In this document: positions 36,201 to 44,826 of the stretch, piece after piece
Numbering within the stretch: the first letter of the stretch is position 1
Layout of the letters: each line of letters begins with the position of its first letter
DNA from: CAZNPU01 sp964575335
GTDB lineage: Bacteria; Planctomycetota; Phycisphaerae; Phycisphaerales; SM1A02
DNA length: 64,000 nt
NCBI GenBank assembly: GCA_964575335.1
Contig: CAZNPU010000002.1
Coordinates: forward strand, 191,914-255,913
Direction of reading: 5' to 3'
Program-made: the position numbers and the translations under genes
The notes under the pieces: generated by a model
Databases searched by the model: none
The model's input: only the letters and a program-made list of their open reading frames with translations
What the model was told of the DNA's origin: nothing

Positions 36201-37834
36201 GCGCCGTTGATGCCCGTGCCCGTCAGATGGTGAATGACCACCTTTTCGTTGTCGAACTGCAGATACGCATCGACGTTCTCGACCGGGAATGGAAATTTCT
36301 GATAGCGCCCCGACGCATGGCGGACATAGACCTGGCCGCTGGTATGCGGACGGGCAGCGATGCTTTCACCATCTTCGCCGATTGCAGGCGCACCTCGACT
36401 GACGGTAATCGATGCGCTCAACACCCAGTTGGTGAGTTCAAATCTTGCAAGCGTGCCGGCAATGACACGCGGCAGATCAATCGCAAGCGACTGGCCCGAC
36501 TCAGAACGCCTGAACACAAATTCGTTCAACTGCAGATGCATGTCAAACGGCGAACTGGCGAGCACTTTCTCCATCCAGGCTTCGCGGTTCTGCCAGTCGA
36601 TTTCCGGCAGAGAAGTCAACGCAAAGCTGAGCGTAAACGGCACCGGCAGCACGTACTCGCTCGATTCGGTGCTGCCAAAGTTGCCAACCAGTTCATCCAG
36701 AATCAGCGAATCGTTTCGCAATCGAATCGTTCCGCTGCGAACATCCATGCGAGGACGGCTTTCCGTCTCCAGCACCTGGCCGTCCTGATACCGGCTCCAG
36801 AATCCCTCAGGTTCAAACGGCAGGGTGATCGAGACGTTCCTGACGAAAAAATCCACTTCCAGCGGCTGATCGGGCGCCCATTCAGCGGTCATTGCATCGA
36901 TCTGCCCCTGAAACTGCATGCGGTCCCACCACACCCGCACCGCCTGCGGACACATCGCGTAGATGCGATGGTTGAAATCAAGCCCCTCAAGCCGACTGCG
37001 ATGTTCATTGGTGGCGACGTTCCACTCGCCTTTGACGAAAAGCCCCGCATCGCTGGCTGCCCGGCCGTCCTTGTCAAGCTCGCGCAGTTCGAAGTTGTAC
37101 CACCCTTCGCCCCCTTCCGCCGGGTACAACTCTCCCGCCAGTCGAATGCTGCCGTGCGCTTCGTACGATCCGCCGCTGTGCGTGCCGAACTCAAATGTCG
37201 CGTCATGAATACGCACATGCGGCGGCAGCAGCGGATCCTTCTCATCGTCATCGTCGATCCATTGCGGCGTCAGAGCCATGAAATTGAATCGACCGCTTTC
37301 ACTGGTGCTCTCGCTGATCCGCACGATCACGTCGTCCAGAGCAAGGTCTGACACCTGCACGCGCCCAGCGAGCAATTGCTGCAGATCGATCGCAACATTC
37401 GCCCTGGCGATGGACGCAATCTGTCCCGCCGGCCCAGCGACGCCCCACGCCCGCAACGCGATACCGGTCAGGAGCACTTTCCCGTCGCCCTGGTACTCTG
37501 CCTGAGCAATGGCGACCTTGCCGCCGAGTTTGCGTTCCAGCTGCGGCTGGATCTGACTGATGAGAAACCACGACCTCGTCGTCATCCAGTACGTGCCGGC
37601 CAGCAGCACGCCAATCAACGCTATGCCTGCCAATGTCAGGCACAGCAGAAGGCGAAACCCGAGGCGGCGACGACGGCGCTGCTGTTGCTGCTGCTGAGCG
37701 GAGGAGGTGGAAGAAGTCATTGAAGAAGAAGCGTGAGCCATCATCATGAACGCTTGTTGTGCCTGCTGCCTGTCGGTCAGCCGGTGCGATTCTATTCCGC
37801 CAAACTCGACAGTACCCCGGTTCATTCCGTTCAT
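33221..37834 (-). CDS. Giant AsmA/YhdP-like envelope protein
   Basis: Up to 1537 residues. The start is not certain: ATGs at 37834, 37747-37741 and 37720 are all in frame and none has a strong ribosome-binding site. After a Gln/Arg-rich leader (residues ~47-57) comes a single membrane anchor (~60-83). The rest is a very long beta-rich periplasmic chain with AsmA-like features: the N-terminal LERKLGGKVAIAQAEYQGDGKVLLTGI, repeated strand motifs, and a C-terminal PLVLRMVQMLQFTLPMGGKINYAEADL followed by RGGVPILRDIIGSLGDHLYGIEVTGPLRDPHVR. This end is similar to other AsmA-like proteins. Such proteins form hydrophobic grooves that carry lipids to the outer membrane, which fits the pssA gene in the same row. 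Confidence 0.78.
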   Translation of the reverse strand: MNGMNRGTVEFGGIESHRLTDRQQAQQAFMMMAHASSSMTSSTSSAQQQQQQRRRRRLGFRLLLCLTLAGIALIGVLLAGTYWMTTRSWFLISQIQPQLERKLGGKVAIAQAEYQGDGKVLLTGIALRAWGVAGPAGQIASIARANVAIDLQQLLAGRVQVSDLALDDVIVRISESTSESGRFNFMALTPQWIDDDDEKDPLLPPHVRIHDATFEFGTHSGGSYEAHGSIRLAGELYPAEGGEGWYNFELRELDKDGRAASDAGLFVKGEWNVATNEHRSRLEGLDFNHRIYAMCPQAVRVWWDRMQFQGQIDAMTAEWAPDQPLEVDFFVRNVSITLPFEPEGFWSRYQDGQVLETESRPRMDVRSGTIRLRNDSLILDELVGNFGSTESSEYVLPVPFTLSFALTSLPEIDWQNREAWMEKVLASSPFDMHLQLNEFVFRRSESGQSLAIDLPRVIAGTLARFELTNWVLSASITVSRGAPAIGEDGESIAARPHTSGQVYVRHASGRYQKFPFPVENVDAYLQFDNEKVVIHHLTGTGINGAKLRMSGEVRPPGNDAAVSLRLKANDVPIDDELRHALSGSEAIAFDAIFNAAFRDSLAAAEVLPDDRWLQRQMQELLDVQEQIALLRASLPSESNDGDHSQRIAALSSRAERLRRSIETGPFVLGGMVDLDLRIERAAGRHQPTITTGAVSIQSAGLLYDHFPYPLRITGGKIDWQPNRIVIVPGSAGEGLSFVTPGGGRGSINGEVSFVRHDGQHMTIPNLQIAVADDEITDLIYTSIPLSQRERKRIEESASLWPGGVLSDAAKMVQAIGLRGSISYAGTIVRHAEDEPTDWQFELTLDDVHAEPHASLGNALGINGQVLPDNFLLRNVTGKVNINRDGVSWSNVSGVSEAVLASAHHDDDGDDAEKGEPDAASAAAVVADADATADILTQIASTGHLDFRPGKPDSVSVTFTDFPLQPYLLHFVPPELLQRAQQLWGRYQPRGTIDAEMRYVRNDEAASSTTFTVRPGNCAIEIDQRHVNMRGVSGGILFGAGSDIQVQHLVLELSRDHGRQAGTLSLDGSIQLQEKRRGLALSGQWIGGQLDSPLIPEGLRLMGAGGQAERFIAHQPAGVFDARFDVQIQGDAAPDYTIRLQPRAVALQVNHTPLYADIDSGLITFTPGSIRIDDVQGTHADGEFSASGTIDTAELIDVQLLVDYDGRLRSDFVEALLPRSVMQVFDSLAFADGGNTRVSDLHLRLHQARKSDGHKAWVTDAQGRMTTRNASFVAGTRFEAVDGEFDLQVRYTPGEPLHLQVDASASRATVMGVTMHDVHAPIALSADGTVLQMPELRGAIGEGMVTASAWAGMQPDGEYEIVLNMVGVPLEAVVPAQDNEASSSATPVSRGDIYGRLHLAGHRDKPDSRRGRGLVRVLNGRVATVPLVLRMVQMLQFTLPMGGKINYAEADLYIVGNRVGFERILFESAVAQSVALQLIGEGEMTFDTLELDTQFRVRGGVPILRDIIGSLGDHLYGIEVTGPLRDPHVRLVPLPSGN

Positions 37835-37884
37835 TCCAATTGCCTGTGCCCTCAGTCTCAGTTCCCAGCGGGCTCAGCCAATTT

Positions 37885-38342
37885 ACCGCGGAGATCACGG
37901 AGAACGCGGAGAGGCGATAAGAGGCAGGGAGACAAGGAGATGATGAGGAGGAAGGACATCGCCGTCTACCAATTCCCCGCGGAACATGCGGAGATTGCGG
38001 AGTAGAAAAATGAGGGTTCGATCCGGGTGACCAGTCAGTCACTCAAGCGCTTCACCAACGCAGCCAGCTGTGACCTCTGCTGTTGCCGCTGCTGTTCAGA
38101 GGCAACCAACTGCTTCGGCCCGTGCCTGATTGATAATGCACATCGCAATAGTGTCGGTAAATTGATTGGCGATATTGAGCGCTTCCTCCCAATCAGCAGC
38201 CAGCTTCTTCCAACGCTCCAGCCTGCGCTTCATCCAGTGCATCAGCAATACATAAATGGCGTAGGTGAGCCGGCTCATTTCCTGACTTCTCATCCCCCTG
38301 TCACCTATCTCCTCTCTCCGCGATCTCCGCGTTCTCCGCGGT
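37885..38342. repeat. Cassette bounded by inverted GCGGAGA repeats, copy A
   Basis: The left arms are ACCGCGGAGATCACGGAG (from 37885) with AACGCGGAG, and a second set at 37976-38004. The right arm at 38314-38342 is the reverse complement (CTCCGCGATCTCCGCG...TCTCCGCGGT). The same arms recur at 43363-43569, and GATCCGGGTGACCAGTCAGTCA (38020-38041) also has a counterpart there. This defines a dispersed, non-autonomous-looking element. Confidence 0.6.
38035..38293 (-). pseudogene. Small frameshifted open frame inside repeat cassette A
   Basis: From the ATG at 38293 one frame reads helical sequence (MHWMKRRLERWKKLAADWEE, then TDTIAMCIINQARAEAVGCL) to a stop at 38096. A second frame then continues plausibly (GPKQLVASEQQRQQQRSQLA...LVKRLSD) to a stop at 38035. 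A single frameshift near 38115 would join them into about 85 residues. The family is not recognised. It may be a remnant of the small protein carried by this repeat family. Confidence 0.3.
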
Positions 38343-38409
38343 GTGATATTGTGATAAGGCGACAAAATGACAAGGTGATCAAACTCAAACTCAAGATGGA
38401 GGAAGGCAT

Positions 38410-39312
38410 ATGCACGTGGCTCTGACCGGCGTATCGGGATTCATTGGCTCTTACACAGCCAGGCATTTGCACAGCGCCGGGCACACGATCACAGGGCTGG
38501 TGCGGCCGAGCAGCCGCCGCGACCATATCGAACCCTACGTGCAGCGCTTCGTGGTCGGTGAGCAGGACGATCAGCGAGTCTGGCCCGAGTTGCTGGAGGG
38601 CGCTGACTGCGTGATTCACAACAGCGTGGACTGGCCGGCGGTTCGCGATCGGCAACTCATGGAGCGGCATCTTCAAACAAACCTCGTCGGCTCGATCCGC
38701 CTGCTTGAGTTTTCCGCGCCAAGACAGTTCGTGTTCATTTCTACCGTGGCGGTGCATCATGACATTCGACCCCGCTGGCAGGGCATGATCGATGAAGACC
38801 ATCCCCTGCGGCCGTCTGGTCTGTACGGCGCTTATAAAGCGGCAGTAGAAGCCCATCTCTGGGCGGCGCATTTCGGCGATGGGCGGCATACATGTGCGCT
38901 GCGGCCCTGCGCGGTCTACGGCATCGATCCTTCGCTGGAACGATCCCACGGTTACGCTGTCGTCGAAAAGCTTTTGCGCGGTGAACGGCAGATTTCCAAA
39001 CCCGGCGGCGGGAAGTTTGTGCACGTTGAAGACGTCGCAGCAGCGATCACCGCTGTTGTGGGCAATCCGGACGCTAGCGGCAAGGTCTACAACCTGGTGG
39101 ACTGCTACGCACGCTGGGCCGATTGGGCGAAGATGGCAGCGGAACTGCTCGGCGTTGACGCTGAGATCGATATGTCAAGCCCGCCGCAACCAAAGAACAT
39201 GTTTGCCAAAAACGCAGCGCACTCGCTGGGGATAAAACTTGATCGGGGTCATGAAGGAATTCGCGAAGCGCTGCGCGAACTGATCGAGAAGATGCGGGCT
39301 GGCCGGGGATAA
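38410..39312 (+). CDS. NAD-dependent epimerase/dehydratase-family protein
   Basis: 300 residues. GGAGG lies about seven bases before the ATG. The extended short-chain dehydrogenase fold is clear: nucleotide-binding GVSGFIGSYTARHL, GADCVIHNSV, the catalytic Ser/Thr region QFVFISTVAVHHD, YGAYKAAVEAHLW with Tyr-x-x-x-Lys, and LRPCAVYG. The C-terminal substrate domain contains KFVHVEDVAAAITAVV. The family acts on nucleotide sugars or related hydroxyls; the substrate is unknown. Upstream is a repeat cassette and downstream a membrane protein, so context does not help. Confidence 0.88.
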   Translation: MHVALTGVSGFIGSYTARHLHSAGHTITGLVRPSSRRDHIEPYVQRFVVGEQDDQRVWPELLEGADCVIHNSVDWPAVRDRQLMERHLQTNLVGSIRLLEFSAPRQFVFISTVAVHHDIRPRWQGMIDEDHPLRPSGLYGAYKAAVEAHLWAAHFGDGRHTCALRPCAVYGIDPSLERSHGYAVVEKLLRGERQISKPGGGKFVHVEDVAAAITAVVGNPDASGKVYNLVDCYARWADWAKMAAELLGVDAEIDMSSPPQPKNMFAKNAAHSLGIKLDRGHEGIREALRELIEKMRAGRG

Positions 39313-39363
39313 AAAGCACTCTCGCACCTGCTTGTCTGGATCGAAACGATCCAACCGGCAGCG

Positions 39364-40329
39364 ATGATCGAGAAGTCTGCACGACATTGGCCCATACCGG
39401 TTGCCATTACAATCGGCTTCACGCACTGGACTGACCTGCTTGCGTATCGCCGCTTCCCGCCTCATGCAAAGGTCATCGATGATCTGGCATGCATCGGCTG
39501 CGGCTACAACCTGCGAGGCTCGCGCGCGGGCGGCCAGTGCCCCGAATGTGGACGCGACGTCGGCGATTCGCTGTTCATACTTGCCAAGCCTGTAATCGTC
39601 GCCAATGGGCTGCGCGGCATGGGCAAAGGCAGCCTGGCCAACCTTGCGATTCTGCTTAATCTGCTCCCCACCGCCCAGGTGTGGCCGTTGATTGTTTCGC
39701 TGACCATCATCGCGATCGGATCAGCGTTTCGATTGGCAGGCGCGTGGCAGGTGCGCTTCCGCAGCGCCATTGATCGGCTTCCGCTGATTGCTGGACGCAT
39801 CAATCTTCTCTGGCTCATCTGTCTAGCAGAGTTCATCACAGTCATCGCGTGGCTGGCAATCGTGCTGGCAGTGGCGAAAGTCCCGTCGTGGCAAACGGCT
39901 GCTGCGCAGAATGCAATTCGCGGCTTCGCACTGGTCTGGATCGTGCTGGCGTATCTGAACATGTTCGCAAGCGGCTGGTTCGCGCTGTCGCTGGCGATCA
40001 TGCTGCATTATGTCTGGACCGTCATTGAACTGCATGTGCAGATCGCAGTCGTTCTGGTCAGTACATTCACGCTGATCTGCGCATTTGCGGTTTTGGCATT
40101 TGTTCAGACCACGTTCATTGTCATGTTGGTGTGCGTCGGCCTGGCCATATTGCTGTATTGCGCTGCGGTCGTGGCGACTTCGATCTGTCTTCTGCATGTG
40201 GCCAACGGCGCTGAACAGGAAACCGAATCGTGGGAAGAAGTGCTGGATCTGCACGCACCAGAGCCAGCGCAGGAACGCTCCCCTCACTCGCATCGCGACG
40301 ATTCTCCCCCCATTCGCCTTGAACCGTAA
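39364..40329 (+). CDS. Planctomycete-type zinc-ribbon membrane protein
   Basis: 321 residues. A zinc ribbon at about residues 43-62 (CIGCGYNLRG...CPECGRD) is the C-x-x-CGYNLRG form often seen at the N-terminus of planctomycete membrane proteins. Five to six membrane segments follow (LANLAILLNLLPTAQVWPL, LLWLICLAEFITVIAWLAIV, FALVWIVLAYLNMFA, IAVVLVSTFTLICAFAVLAF, TFIVMLVCVGLAILLYCAAV), and then a charged cytoplasmic tail. The function is unknown. It begins about 50 bases after the epimerase gene and may share its transcript. Confidence 0.8.
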   Translation: MIEKSARHWPIPVAITIGFTHWTDLLAYRRFPPHAKVIDDLACIGCGYNLRGSRAGGQCPECGRDVGDSLFILAKPVIVANGLRGMGKGSLANLAILLNLLPTAQVWPLIVSLTIIAIGSAFRLAGAWQVRFRSAIDRLPLIAGRINLLWLICLAEFITVIAWLAIVLAVAKVPSWQTAAAQNAIRGFALVWIVLAYLNMFASGWFALSLAIMLHYVWTVIELHVQIAVVLVSTFTLICAFAVLAFVQTTFIVMLVCVGLAILLYCAAVVATSICLLHVANGAEQETESWEEVLDLHAPEPAQERSPHSHRDDSPPIRLEP

Positions 40330-40462
40330 CGCTCAACAAAGGGGAATTGCTGCCCGGCAATGCCCCAGCCAGCTGCAGGCGTCTCGGGCTGACCAGCCGT
40401 ACTCATCTGGCGCGTGGTGATCGTTGCTTCTGGCATCTTTTTCTGAAATAAAGCCATAAGAA

Positions 40463-40503
40463 TTGCCCGCTTCGCACGTCAAATCTTGTGAACGAGCGGG
40501 CAA
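40463..40503. promoter_or_regulatory. Inverted repeat upstream of the ECF sigma gene
   Basis: TTGCCCGCT (40463-40471) and AGCGGGCAA (40495-40503) form a 9-bp dyad with a 23-base spacer, ending 43 bases before the GTG start. It could be an operator or an mRNA hairpin for autoregulation of the sigma gene. Confidence 0.35.
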
Positions 40504-40545
40504 CGCCGTCTGCAGCGGCAAGCGCCACCTGGCCGGAGCATCTGT

Positions 40546-41136
40546 GTGAAGCCACCACCGCCTGATTCATCTTCGTTATCGGATACGCAGCAGACTGAAG
40601 CGCAGCAGCAGTGGATTCGCGCCGCGGTCAATCAGTACGAGCGGCCGCTGATCCACTACGCGGCGCGTCTGGTGGGCGATGTTGATCTCGCTCGCGATGT
40701 GGTGCAGGACACGTTCCTGAAACTATGGACAGCGGACCGGTGCGAGATTGAAGCTCACATTGCGCAGTGGCTTTATCGCGTTTGCCGCAATCGCGCCCTG
40801 GATGTTCGTCGCAGGGAGATTCGAATGACAGCGCTTGATGACAGACATGTCGAATCACGACCCGACCGGAACGCTGAGCCGGCAAGCGCTGCCCACACGC
40901 ATGAAGCCGACGGCATGCTCGCCATACTCCAGTCGCTGCCCGAGCGACAGCAGGAGGTGATCCGCCTGAAGTTCCAGGGCGGCTTGAGCTATAAGGAAAT
41001 CGCCAATGTGATGAACCTGACGGTCAATCACGTTGGCGTCTTGATTCACACCGGTCTCAAAGCGCTTCGCGAACAACTCGCTGCTGCGGGCAATTCCACC
41101 AATCAACCCAGCGCTGACGCCAGCGTTTCGAGGTGA
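40546..41136 (+). CDS. ECF-type RNA polymerase sigma factor
   Basis: 196 residues with a GTG start preceded by GGAG. Region 2 reads NQYERPLIHYAARLVGDVDLARDVVQDTFLKLW (shown in part by the motif DLARDVVQDTFLKLW), followed by WLYRVCRNRALDVRRRE. Region 4 reads LPERQQEVIRLKFQGGLSYK and IANVMNLTVNHVGVLIHTGL, a complete HTH. The stop is four bases before the start of the vWA membrane protein whose N-terminus looks like an anti-sigma domain, so that protein probably controls it. The target promoters are unknown, though the inverted repeat upstream may belong to its own regulation. Confidence 0.92.
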   Translation: MKPPPPDSSSLSDTQQTEAQQQWIRAAVNQYERPLIHYAARLVGDVDLARDVVQDTFLKLWTADRCEIEAHIAQWLYRVCRNRALDVRRREIRMTALDDRHVESRPDRNAEPASAAHTHEADGMLAILQSLPERQQEVIRLKFQGGLSYKEIANVMNLTVNHVGVLIHTGLKALREQLAAAGNSTNQPSADASVSR

Positions 41137-41140
41137 CGCC

Positions 41141-43354
41141 ATGACCAGGTTCAACATTGATGATCCGAGAATCACCGCTTACGCCCTGGGCGAATTGGAG
41201 GGCGATGATGCTGCCCTGATCGAGGCGCAGATGAACAGCGACCCGGCGCTTGCTGCAGCGGTAGATGAAGCTCGAAAGATCGCAGAGTTGTTGCGCCATG
41301 AGTTTGCAACAGAGCCAGCGATCACGCTGACCGCTGAGCAGCGAGAGCGCATCGAAACAAAGCCTACTGATGCTGCGCATGTCGCACCCAGCCGGCCGTG
41401 GCTCTTTCAGGCACGCCAACTGTGGATGGGCGCAGCTTTGGCTGCTGCGGCTTCGCTGGCGATTGCGCTTATCCTGCCCATCTGGTATCCCCCACTTGAT
41501 GGACAAATGTCGCTTCAGCCGCATGGCTCGGCACGCAATCATCACGCTGATCACGCCGATAGTCTTCTCAGCAGCCCAGGCACTGCGAGCGATTTGCGGG
41601 AGCTGTCGTCTGAACTGGAAATGACGGTGCAGAGTGAGCCGGAAGCCTCTACGTATGACCTCCAGCAACAACCATCGCCGCAGATACTTCCTGGCGTAGC
41701 CGCACCGCCACGGTCATCTGTTTCGGAGGCCATGCGACACAAAGCCATGGCTCGTGCATTGCCTGTTTATGAAGAAGGCAACGGATCGATTTCGTCACCT
41801 CCACCGCCACTGCCTGCATCTCTACCGCCGCAGCCCAATGACACAGTCTTACCCCGTCGGGAGAGGCCTCACATTGGTGATGATCTTTATCAGGATCACC
41901 CCACTGTGAATCGTGAGGGGTACAACCTCATCACCGACAATCCATTTGTCAAGCCGGTGGGCGAGGATGCGATTTCCACTTTTTCCATCGACGTTGATAC
42001 CGCATCGTACTCCAACGTTCGCCGCTTTCTGAATATGGGCCAACTTCCGCCCAGGGATGCGGTGCGTATCGAAGAGATGCTCAATTACTTCACCTACAGC
42101 TACGAAGCGCCGAGCGGCGAGCATCCGTTTGCTGCTGATATTGAAGTCAATGCTGCTCCGTGGAATCCTGCGCACCGACTCGTTCGCATTGGCCTAAAGG
42201 GCAAGGATGTTCGGTTTGAAGCAAGACCGGCGATGAATCTGGTGTTTCTGATTGACGTTTCCGGTTCGATGCGCGGGGCGAATCGACTGCCGCTGGTGAA
42301 GCGAGCGCTGAAGCTTCTCGCAGAACGCCTGGATGAAGGCGATCGACTGGCGATCGTCACCTACGCCGGCACAGCGAGGCTGCTGCTTGATTCGGTTCCC
42401 GTCAGCGACGGCGAGCACAAACGCACAATCATCAACGCCATCGAAAGCCTGCAGGCGGGCGGAGCAACCAACGGCAGCGGCGGCATCGAACTGGCATACG
42501 ACATCGCACAGCGGCATTTCATCGAGGGCGGCGTCAATCGCGTGATTCTCTGCAGCGACGGCGATTTCAACGTGGGCGTCTCCAGCGACGCTGAGCTGGT
42601 GCGGCTGATTCAGGAAAAACGCAATACGGGCGTATTCCTCAGCGTGCTGGGCTTCGGCATGGGCAACTACCAGGACGCCAAGATGGAGCAGCTTTCCAGC
42701 CACGGCAACGGCAACTTCGCTTACATCGACAACATCGACGAAGCCCGCAAGGTGCTGGTGGAGCAGTTGGCTGGCACGCTCATCCCCATCGCCAAAGACG
42801 TCAAGATTCAAGTCGACTTCAATCCCGCAAAGGTCGGAGCGTATCGACTGATCGGCTACGAGAATCGCCTGCTTGCAGCCCGTGATTTTGCAGATGACAG
42901 GAAAGATGCAGGCGAGATCGGCTCGGGCCATACCGTCACTGCGCTGTATGAGATCATTCCCGCTGACGATACAGCAGCTGCGGAAATTGCTGAATCGCCG
43001 CAGTCAGAGTTCATCGAGCCTGGACGGCTTGTGCCCAGCGATCTGCTGCTGAAGTTGAAGATTCGCTACAAGCAGCCGGACGGCCACGAAAGCCGTTTGC
43101 TGGAGTTTCCGGTGCAGGACGCCGGCGCAGCACTCGAGAACGCCTCGGACGATTATCGATTCACTGCTGCAGTGGCGCAGTTCGGCATGCTTCTGCGTCA
43201 TTCGCCGTACAAGGGCGATGCAAGCTTTGCAAACGTGCTGGAGCTGGCGGAATCGGGACTGGGCGAAGACCCCAACGGTTATCGCCGCGAGTTCATTAAG
43301 CTTGTCCAGAAAGCTCGTGCGCTTGCTGAGCGTGACGATGCGGATCAACCATGA
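41141..43354 (+). CDS. Membrane vWA protein (YfbK-like) with anti-sigma-like N-terminus
   Basis: 737 residues. Residues 1-60 (DDPRITAYALGELEGDDAAL) have the form of the short anti-sigma domain found upstream of a membrane segment, here at about 97-118 (LWMGAALAAAASLAIALILP). A Pro-rich linker leads to the YfbK-type N-terminal domain (FSIDVDTASYSNVRRFL, RIEEMLNYFTYSYEAPSG). The vWA domain has a full metal site: D372-V-S374-G-S376, and CSDGDFNVG further on. The C-terminal DUF3520-like part is HTVTALYEIIP onward. It is coupled to the ECF sigma gene, so it probably senses extracytoplasmic stress and holds or releases the sigma factor. Confidence 0.85.
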   Translation: MTRFNIDDPRITAYALGELEGDDAALIEAQMNSDPALAAAVDEARKIAELLRHEFATEPAITLTAEQRERIETKPTDAAHVAPSRPWLFQARQLWMGAALAAAASLAIALILPIWYPPLDGQMSLQPHGSARNHHADHADSLLSSPGTASDLRELSSELEMTVQSEPEASTYDLQQQPSPQILPGVAAPPRSSVSEAMRHKAMARALPVYEEGNGSISSPPPPLPASLPPQPNDTVLPRRERPHIGDDLYQDHPTVNREGYNLITDNPFVKPVGEDAISTFSIDVDTASYSNVRRFLNMGQLPPRDAVRIEEMLNYFTYSYEAPSGEHPFAADIEVNAAPWNPAHRLVRIGLKGKDVRFEARPAMNLVFLIDVSGSMRGANRLPLVKRALKLLAERLDEGDRLAIVTYAGTARLLLDSVPVSDGEHKRTIINAIESLQAGGATNGSGGIELAYDIAQRHFIEGGVNRVILCSDGDFNVGVSSDAELVRLIQEKRNTGVFLSVLGFGMGNYQDAKMEQLSSHGNGNFAYIDNIDEARKVLVEQLAGTLIPIAKDVKIQVDFNPAKVGAYRLIGYENRLLAARDFADDRKDAGEIGSGHTVTALYEIIPADDTAAAEIAESPQSEFIEPGRLVPSDLLLKLKIRYKQPDGHESRLLEFPVQDAGAALENASDDYRFTAAVAQFGMLLRHSPYKGDASFANVLELAESGLGEDPNGYRREFIKLVQKARALAERDDADQP

Positions 43355-43362
43355 GGGAATTC

Positions 43363-43569
43363 ACCGCGGAGATCGCGGAGAACGCGGAGCAAGAGAAGAT
43401 GATTGATGAGAGGTCATCCGGATGACCGGTCAGCCATCGAGCTTAACAAGGTGACAAGGTGCAGGGATGATAGGGATGGTGGAACAGGCGCCTTGTCCCC
43501 TTTTCACTATGTCTCTTTGCCTCCTTATCCCCCTCCTCCAATCTCCGCGCTCTCCGCGTGCTCCGCGGT
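43363..43569. repeat. Cassette bounded by inverted GCGGAGA repeats, copy B
   Basis: The left arm is ACCGCGGAGATCGCGGAG plus AACGCGGAG (43363-43389). The right arm is at 43541-43569 (ATCTCCGCGCTCTCCGCG...CTCCGCGGT). Inside, TCATCCGGATGACCGGTCAG matches the inner sequence of copy A, but the small open frame is gone. It lies between convergent genes. Confidence 0.6.
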
Positions 43570-43588
43570 AAATCATCTTCCAACACCG

Positions 43589-44641
43589 CTATGGCAACGG
43601 GCTGTCTTGCGTATCCGTTTCGTCAGCGGCTTCGCTGGCCAACTGATCCGTGAGCATCTGCTTGCGTTTGAACGGCAGGTATTCGTCGTTGTACCACGAC
43701 CACCATGCGCGCACGTCGTAACCCAGTCGTGCGGTTGAGCGGCCCCAGTCGTTGGAGGTCATGTTCACCAATGCCCGATGCGCCACCGTGCGGTATTCGA
43801 TGACCACCGCATCCATGACACGCACAACGGAGCCCTCACTCACCACGCCGATAATCGGCTGAAACGCTCCCACATTGCTGCCCACGGCCGGGGCCAGCCC
43901 CGCTACGTATGCCCGCTGTGTCTGAATCGCGATCCACGCCAGGTCGCCTTCGCGCTGCTGCTCGTTTTCGCTTACGTTTGCCTGGGCAAAGATCAGCAGC
44001 GGAATGGTCTCCAGCACATTGAATGACGCTGCCACGCTGGCTGCTGCGTTCACCACCTTCGCCTCCGGTCTGCGCAGAGCACGATCAAGCACGTACTTTG
44101 CAGGGTCTCTCAGCGGCGCTGCAATCCTCATCAACGCCTCATTGCGGATGCGAGGATCGTTGTCGTAAATCGCCACCCACACCAGTGCTGCCTGCCCCTC
44201 ATCATCGTGTGCTGCAAAATGATCAAGCATCGCGAGCCGCACATCGTCCTGCTCACGTGCGAGCTCTTCGATCAGCGGCAGAAATGCTGCGGGATCGGTG
44301 AACTCGCGCAACCGCTCAATTCCCTGCTGGCGAATGTCTTCCCGGCGCATTCGCCCAAGATACTTGTGGCGAATCTGGCGAATCTGTTTGGTGTATTGCC
44401 TGACCTTAGCGCGATGCGCCTTTTCCTTCTGGCTCAGCTCCTGCAGCTTGGCATAAATCGGCGGCAACCCGCCCTGTTCAGGAATCGGCTCAAGAAGCCC
44501 CGCCGGCAGCAGCGGCTGCTGCTGTTGAGCAGGAGAAGAATCGCTGCTGCCTACATTGGCATCTTCAGCCTGATCCTGCACAACAACTGCTGCTGTGCCG
44601 ATGATTGCCGCCAACAGAAACACAACCGGTGCCAAAAACAT
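43589..44641 (-). CDS. Secreted HEAT-like repeat protein
   Basis: 350 residues from the ATG at 44641, chosen because GGAGG lies nine bases upstream and a signal peptide follows (FLAPVVFLLAAIIGTAAVVV). After a Gln-rich linker come helical repeats of HEAT/PBS type (DPAAFLPLIEELAREQDDVR, DPRIRNEALMRIAAPLRDPA, RRPEAKVVNAAASVAASFNV). The C-terminal part contains RLGYDVRAWWSWYNDEYLPF. It is probably a periplasmic scaffold; no enzymatic motif is seen. It converges on the vWA protein gene across repeat cassette B. Confidence 0.72.
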   Translation of the reverse strand: MFLAPVVFLLAAIIGTAAVVVQDQAEDANVGSSDSSPAQQQQPLLPAGLLEPIPEQGGLPPIYAKLQELSQKEKAHRAKVRQYTKQIRQIRHKYLGRMRREDIRQQGIERLREFTDPAAFLPLIEELAREQDDVRLAMLDHFAAHDDEGQAALVWVAIYDNDPRIRNEALMRIAAPLRDPAKYVLDRALRRPEAKVVNAAASVAASFNVLETIPLLIFAQANVSENEQQREGDLAWIAIQTQRAYVAGLAPAVGSNVGAFQPIIGVVSEGSVVRVMDAVVIEYRTVAHRALVNMTSNDWGRSTARLGYDVRAWWSWYNDEYLPFKRKQMLTDQLASEAADETDTQDSPLP

Positions 44642-44826
44642 GGGGCATCGCCTCCATCGTCCATCAGTTCGCGCAGATTGATGCTTTATCAATGTGTACG
44701 CGAACTGTTGATTCTAGATGGCTGCAGCAGGCGGTCCTGGGCGGAAAATTTGCAACCCATTCGTTCATGGGGCGGCTGCGGGGCCGTTGTGCCTGCTCCT
44801 GCGTGTTATGTTCTTGGCGTGTTCGC

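Larger units (their letters stand above)
37835..38409. other. Intergenic region holding a repeat-bounded cassette
   Basis: About 575 bases between the divergent AsmA-like and epimerase genes. It contains GCGGAGA-type repeats in inverted orientation enclosing a small degenerate open frame (both listed). Near 38350-38390 are short repeats of the GACAAGGTGA type. Confidence 0.5.

Noticed and set aside
33221..37834. Long plus-strand frames opposite the AsmA-like gene
   Set aside because: They mirror the codon periodicity of the minus-strand gene, lack ribosome-binding sites and have Arg/Gln-rich, low-complexity products.
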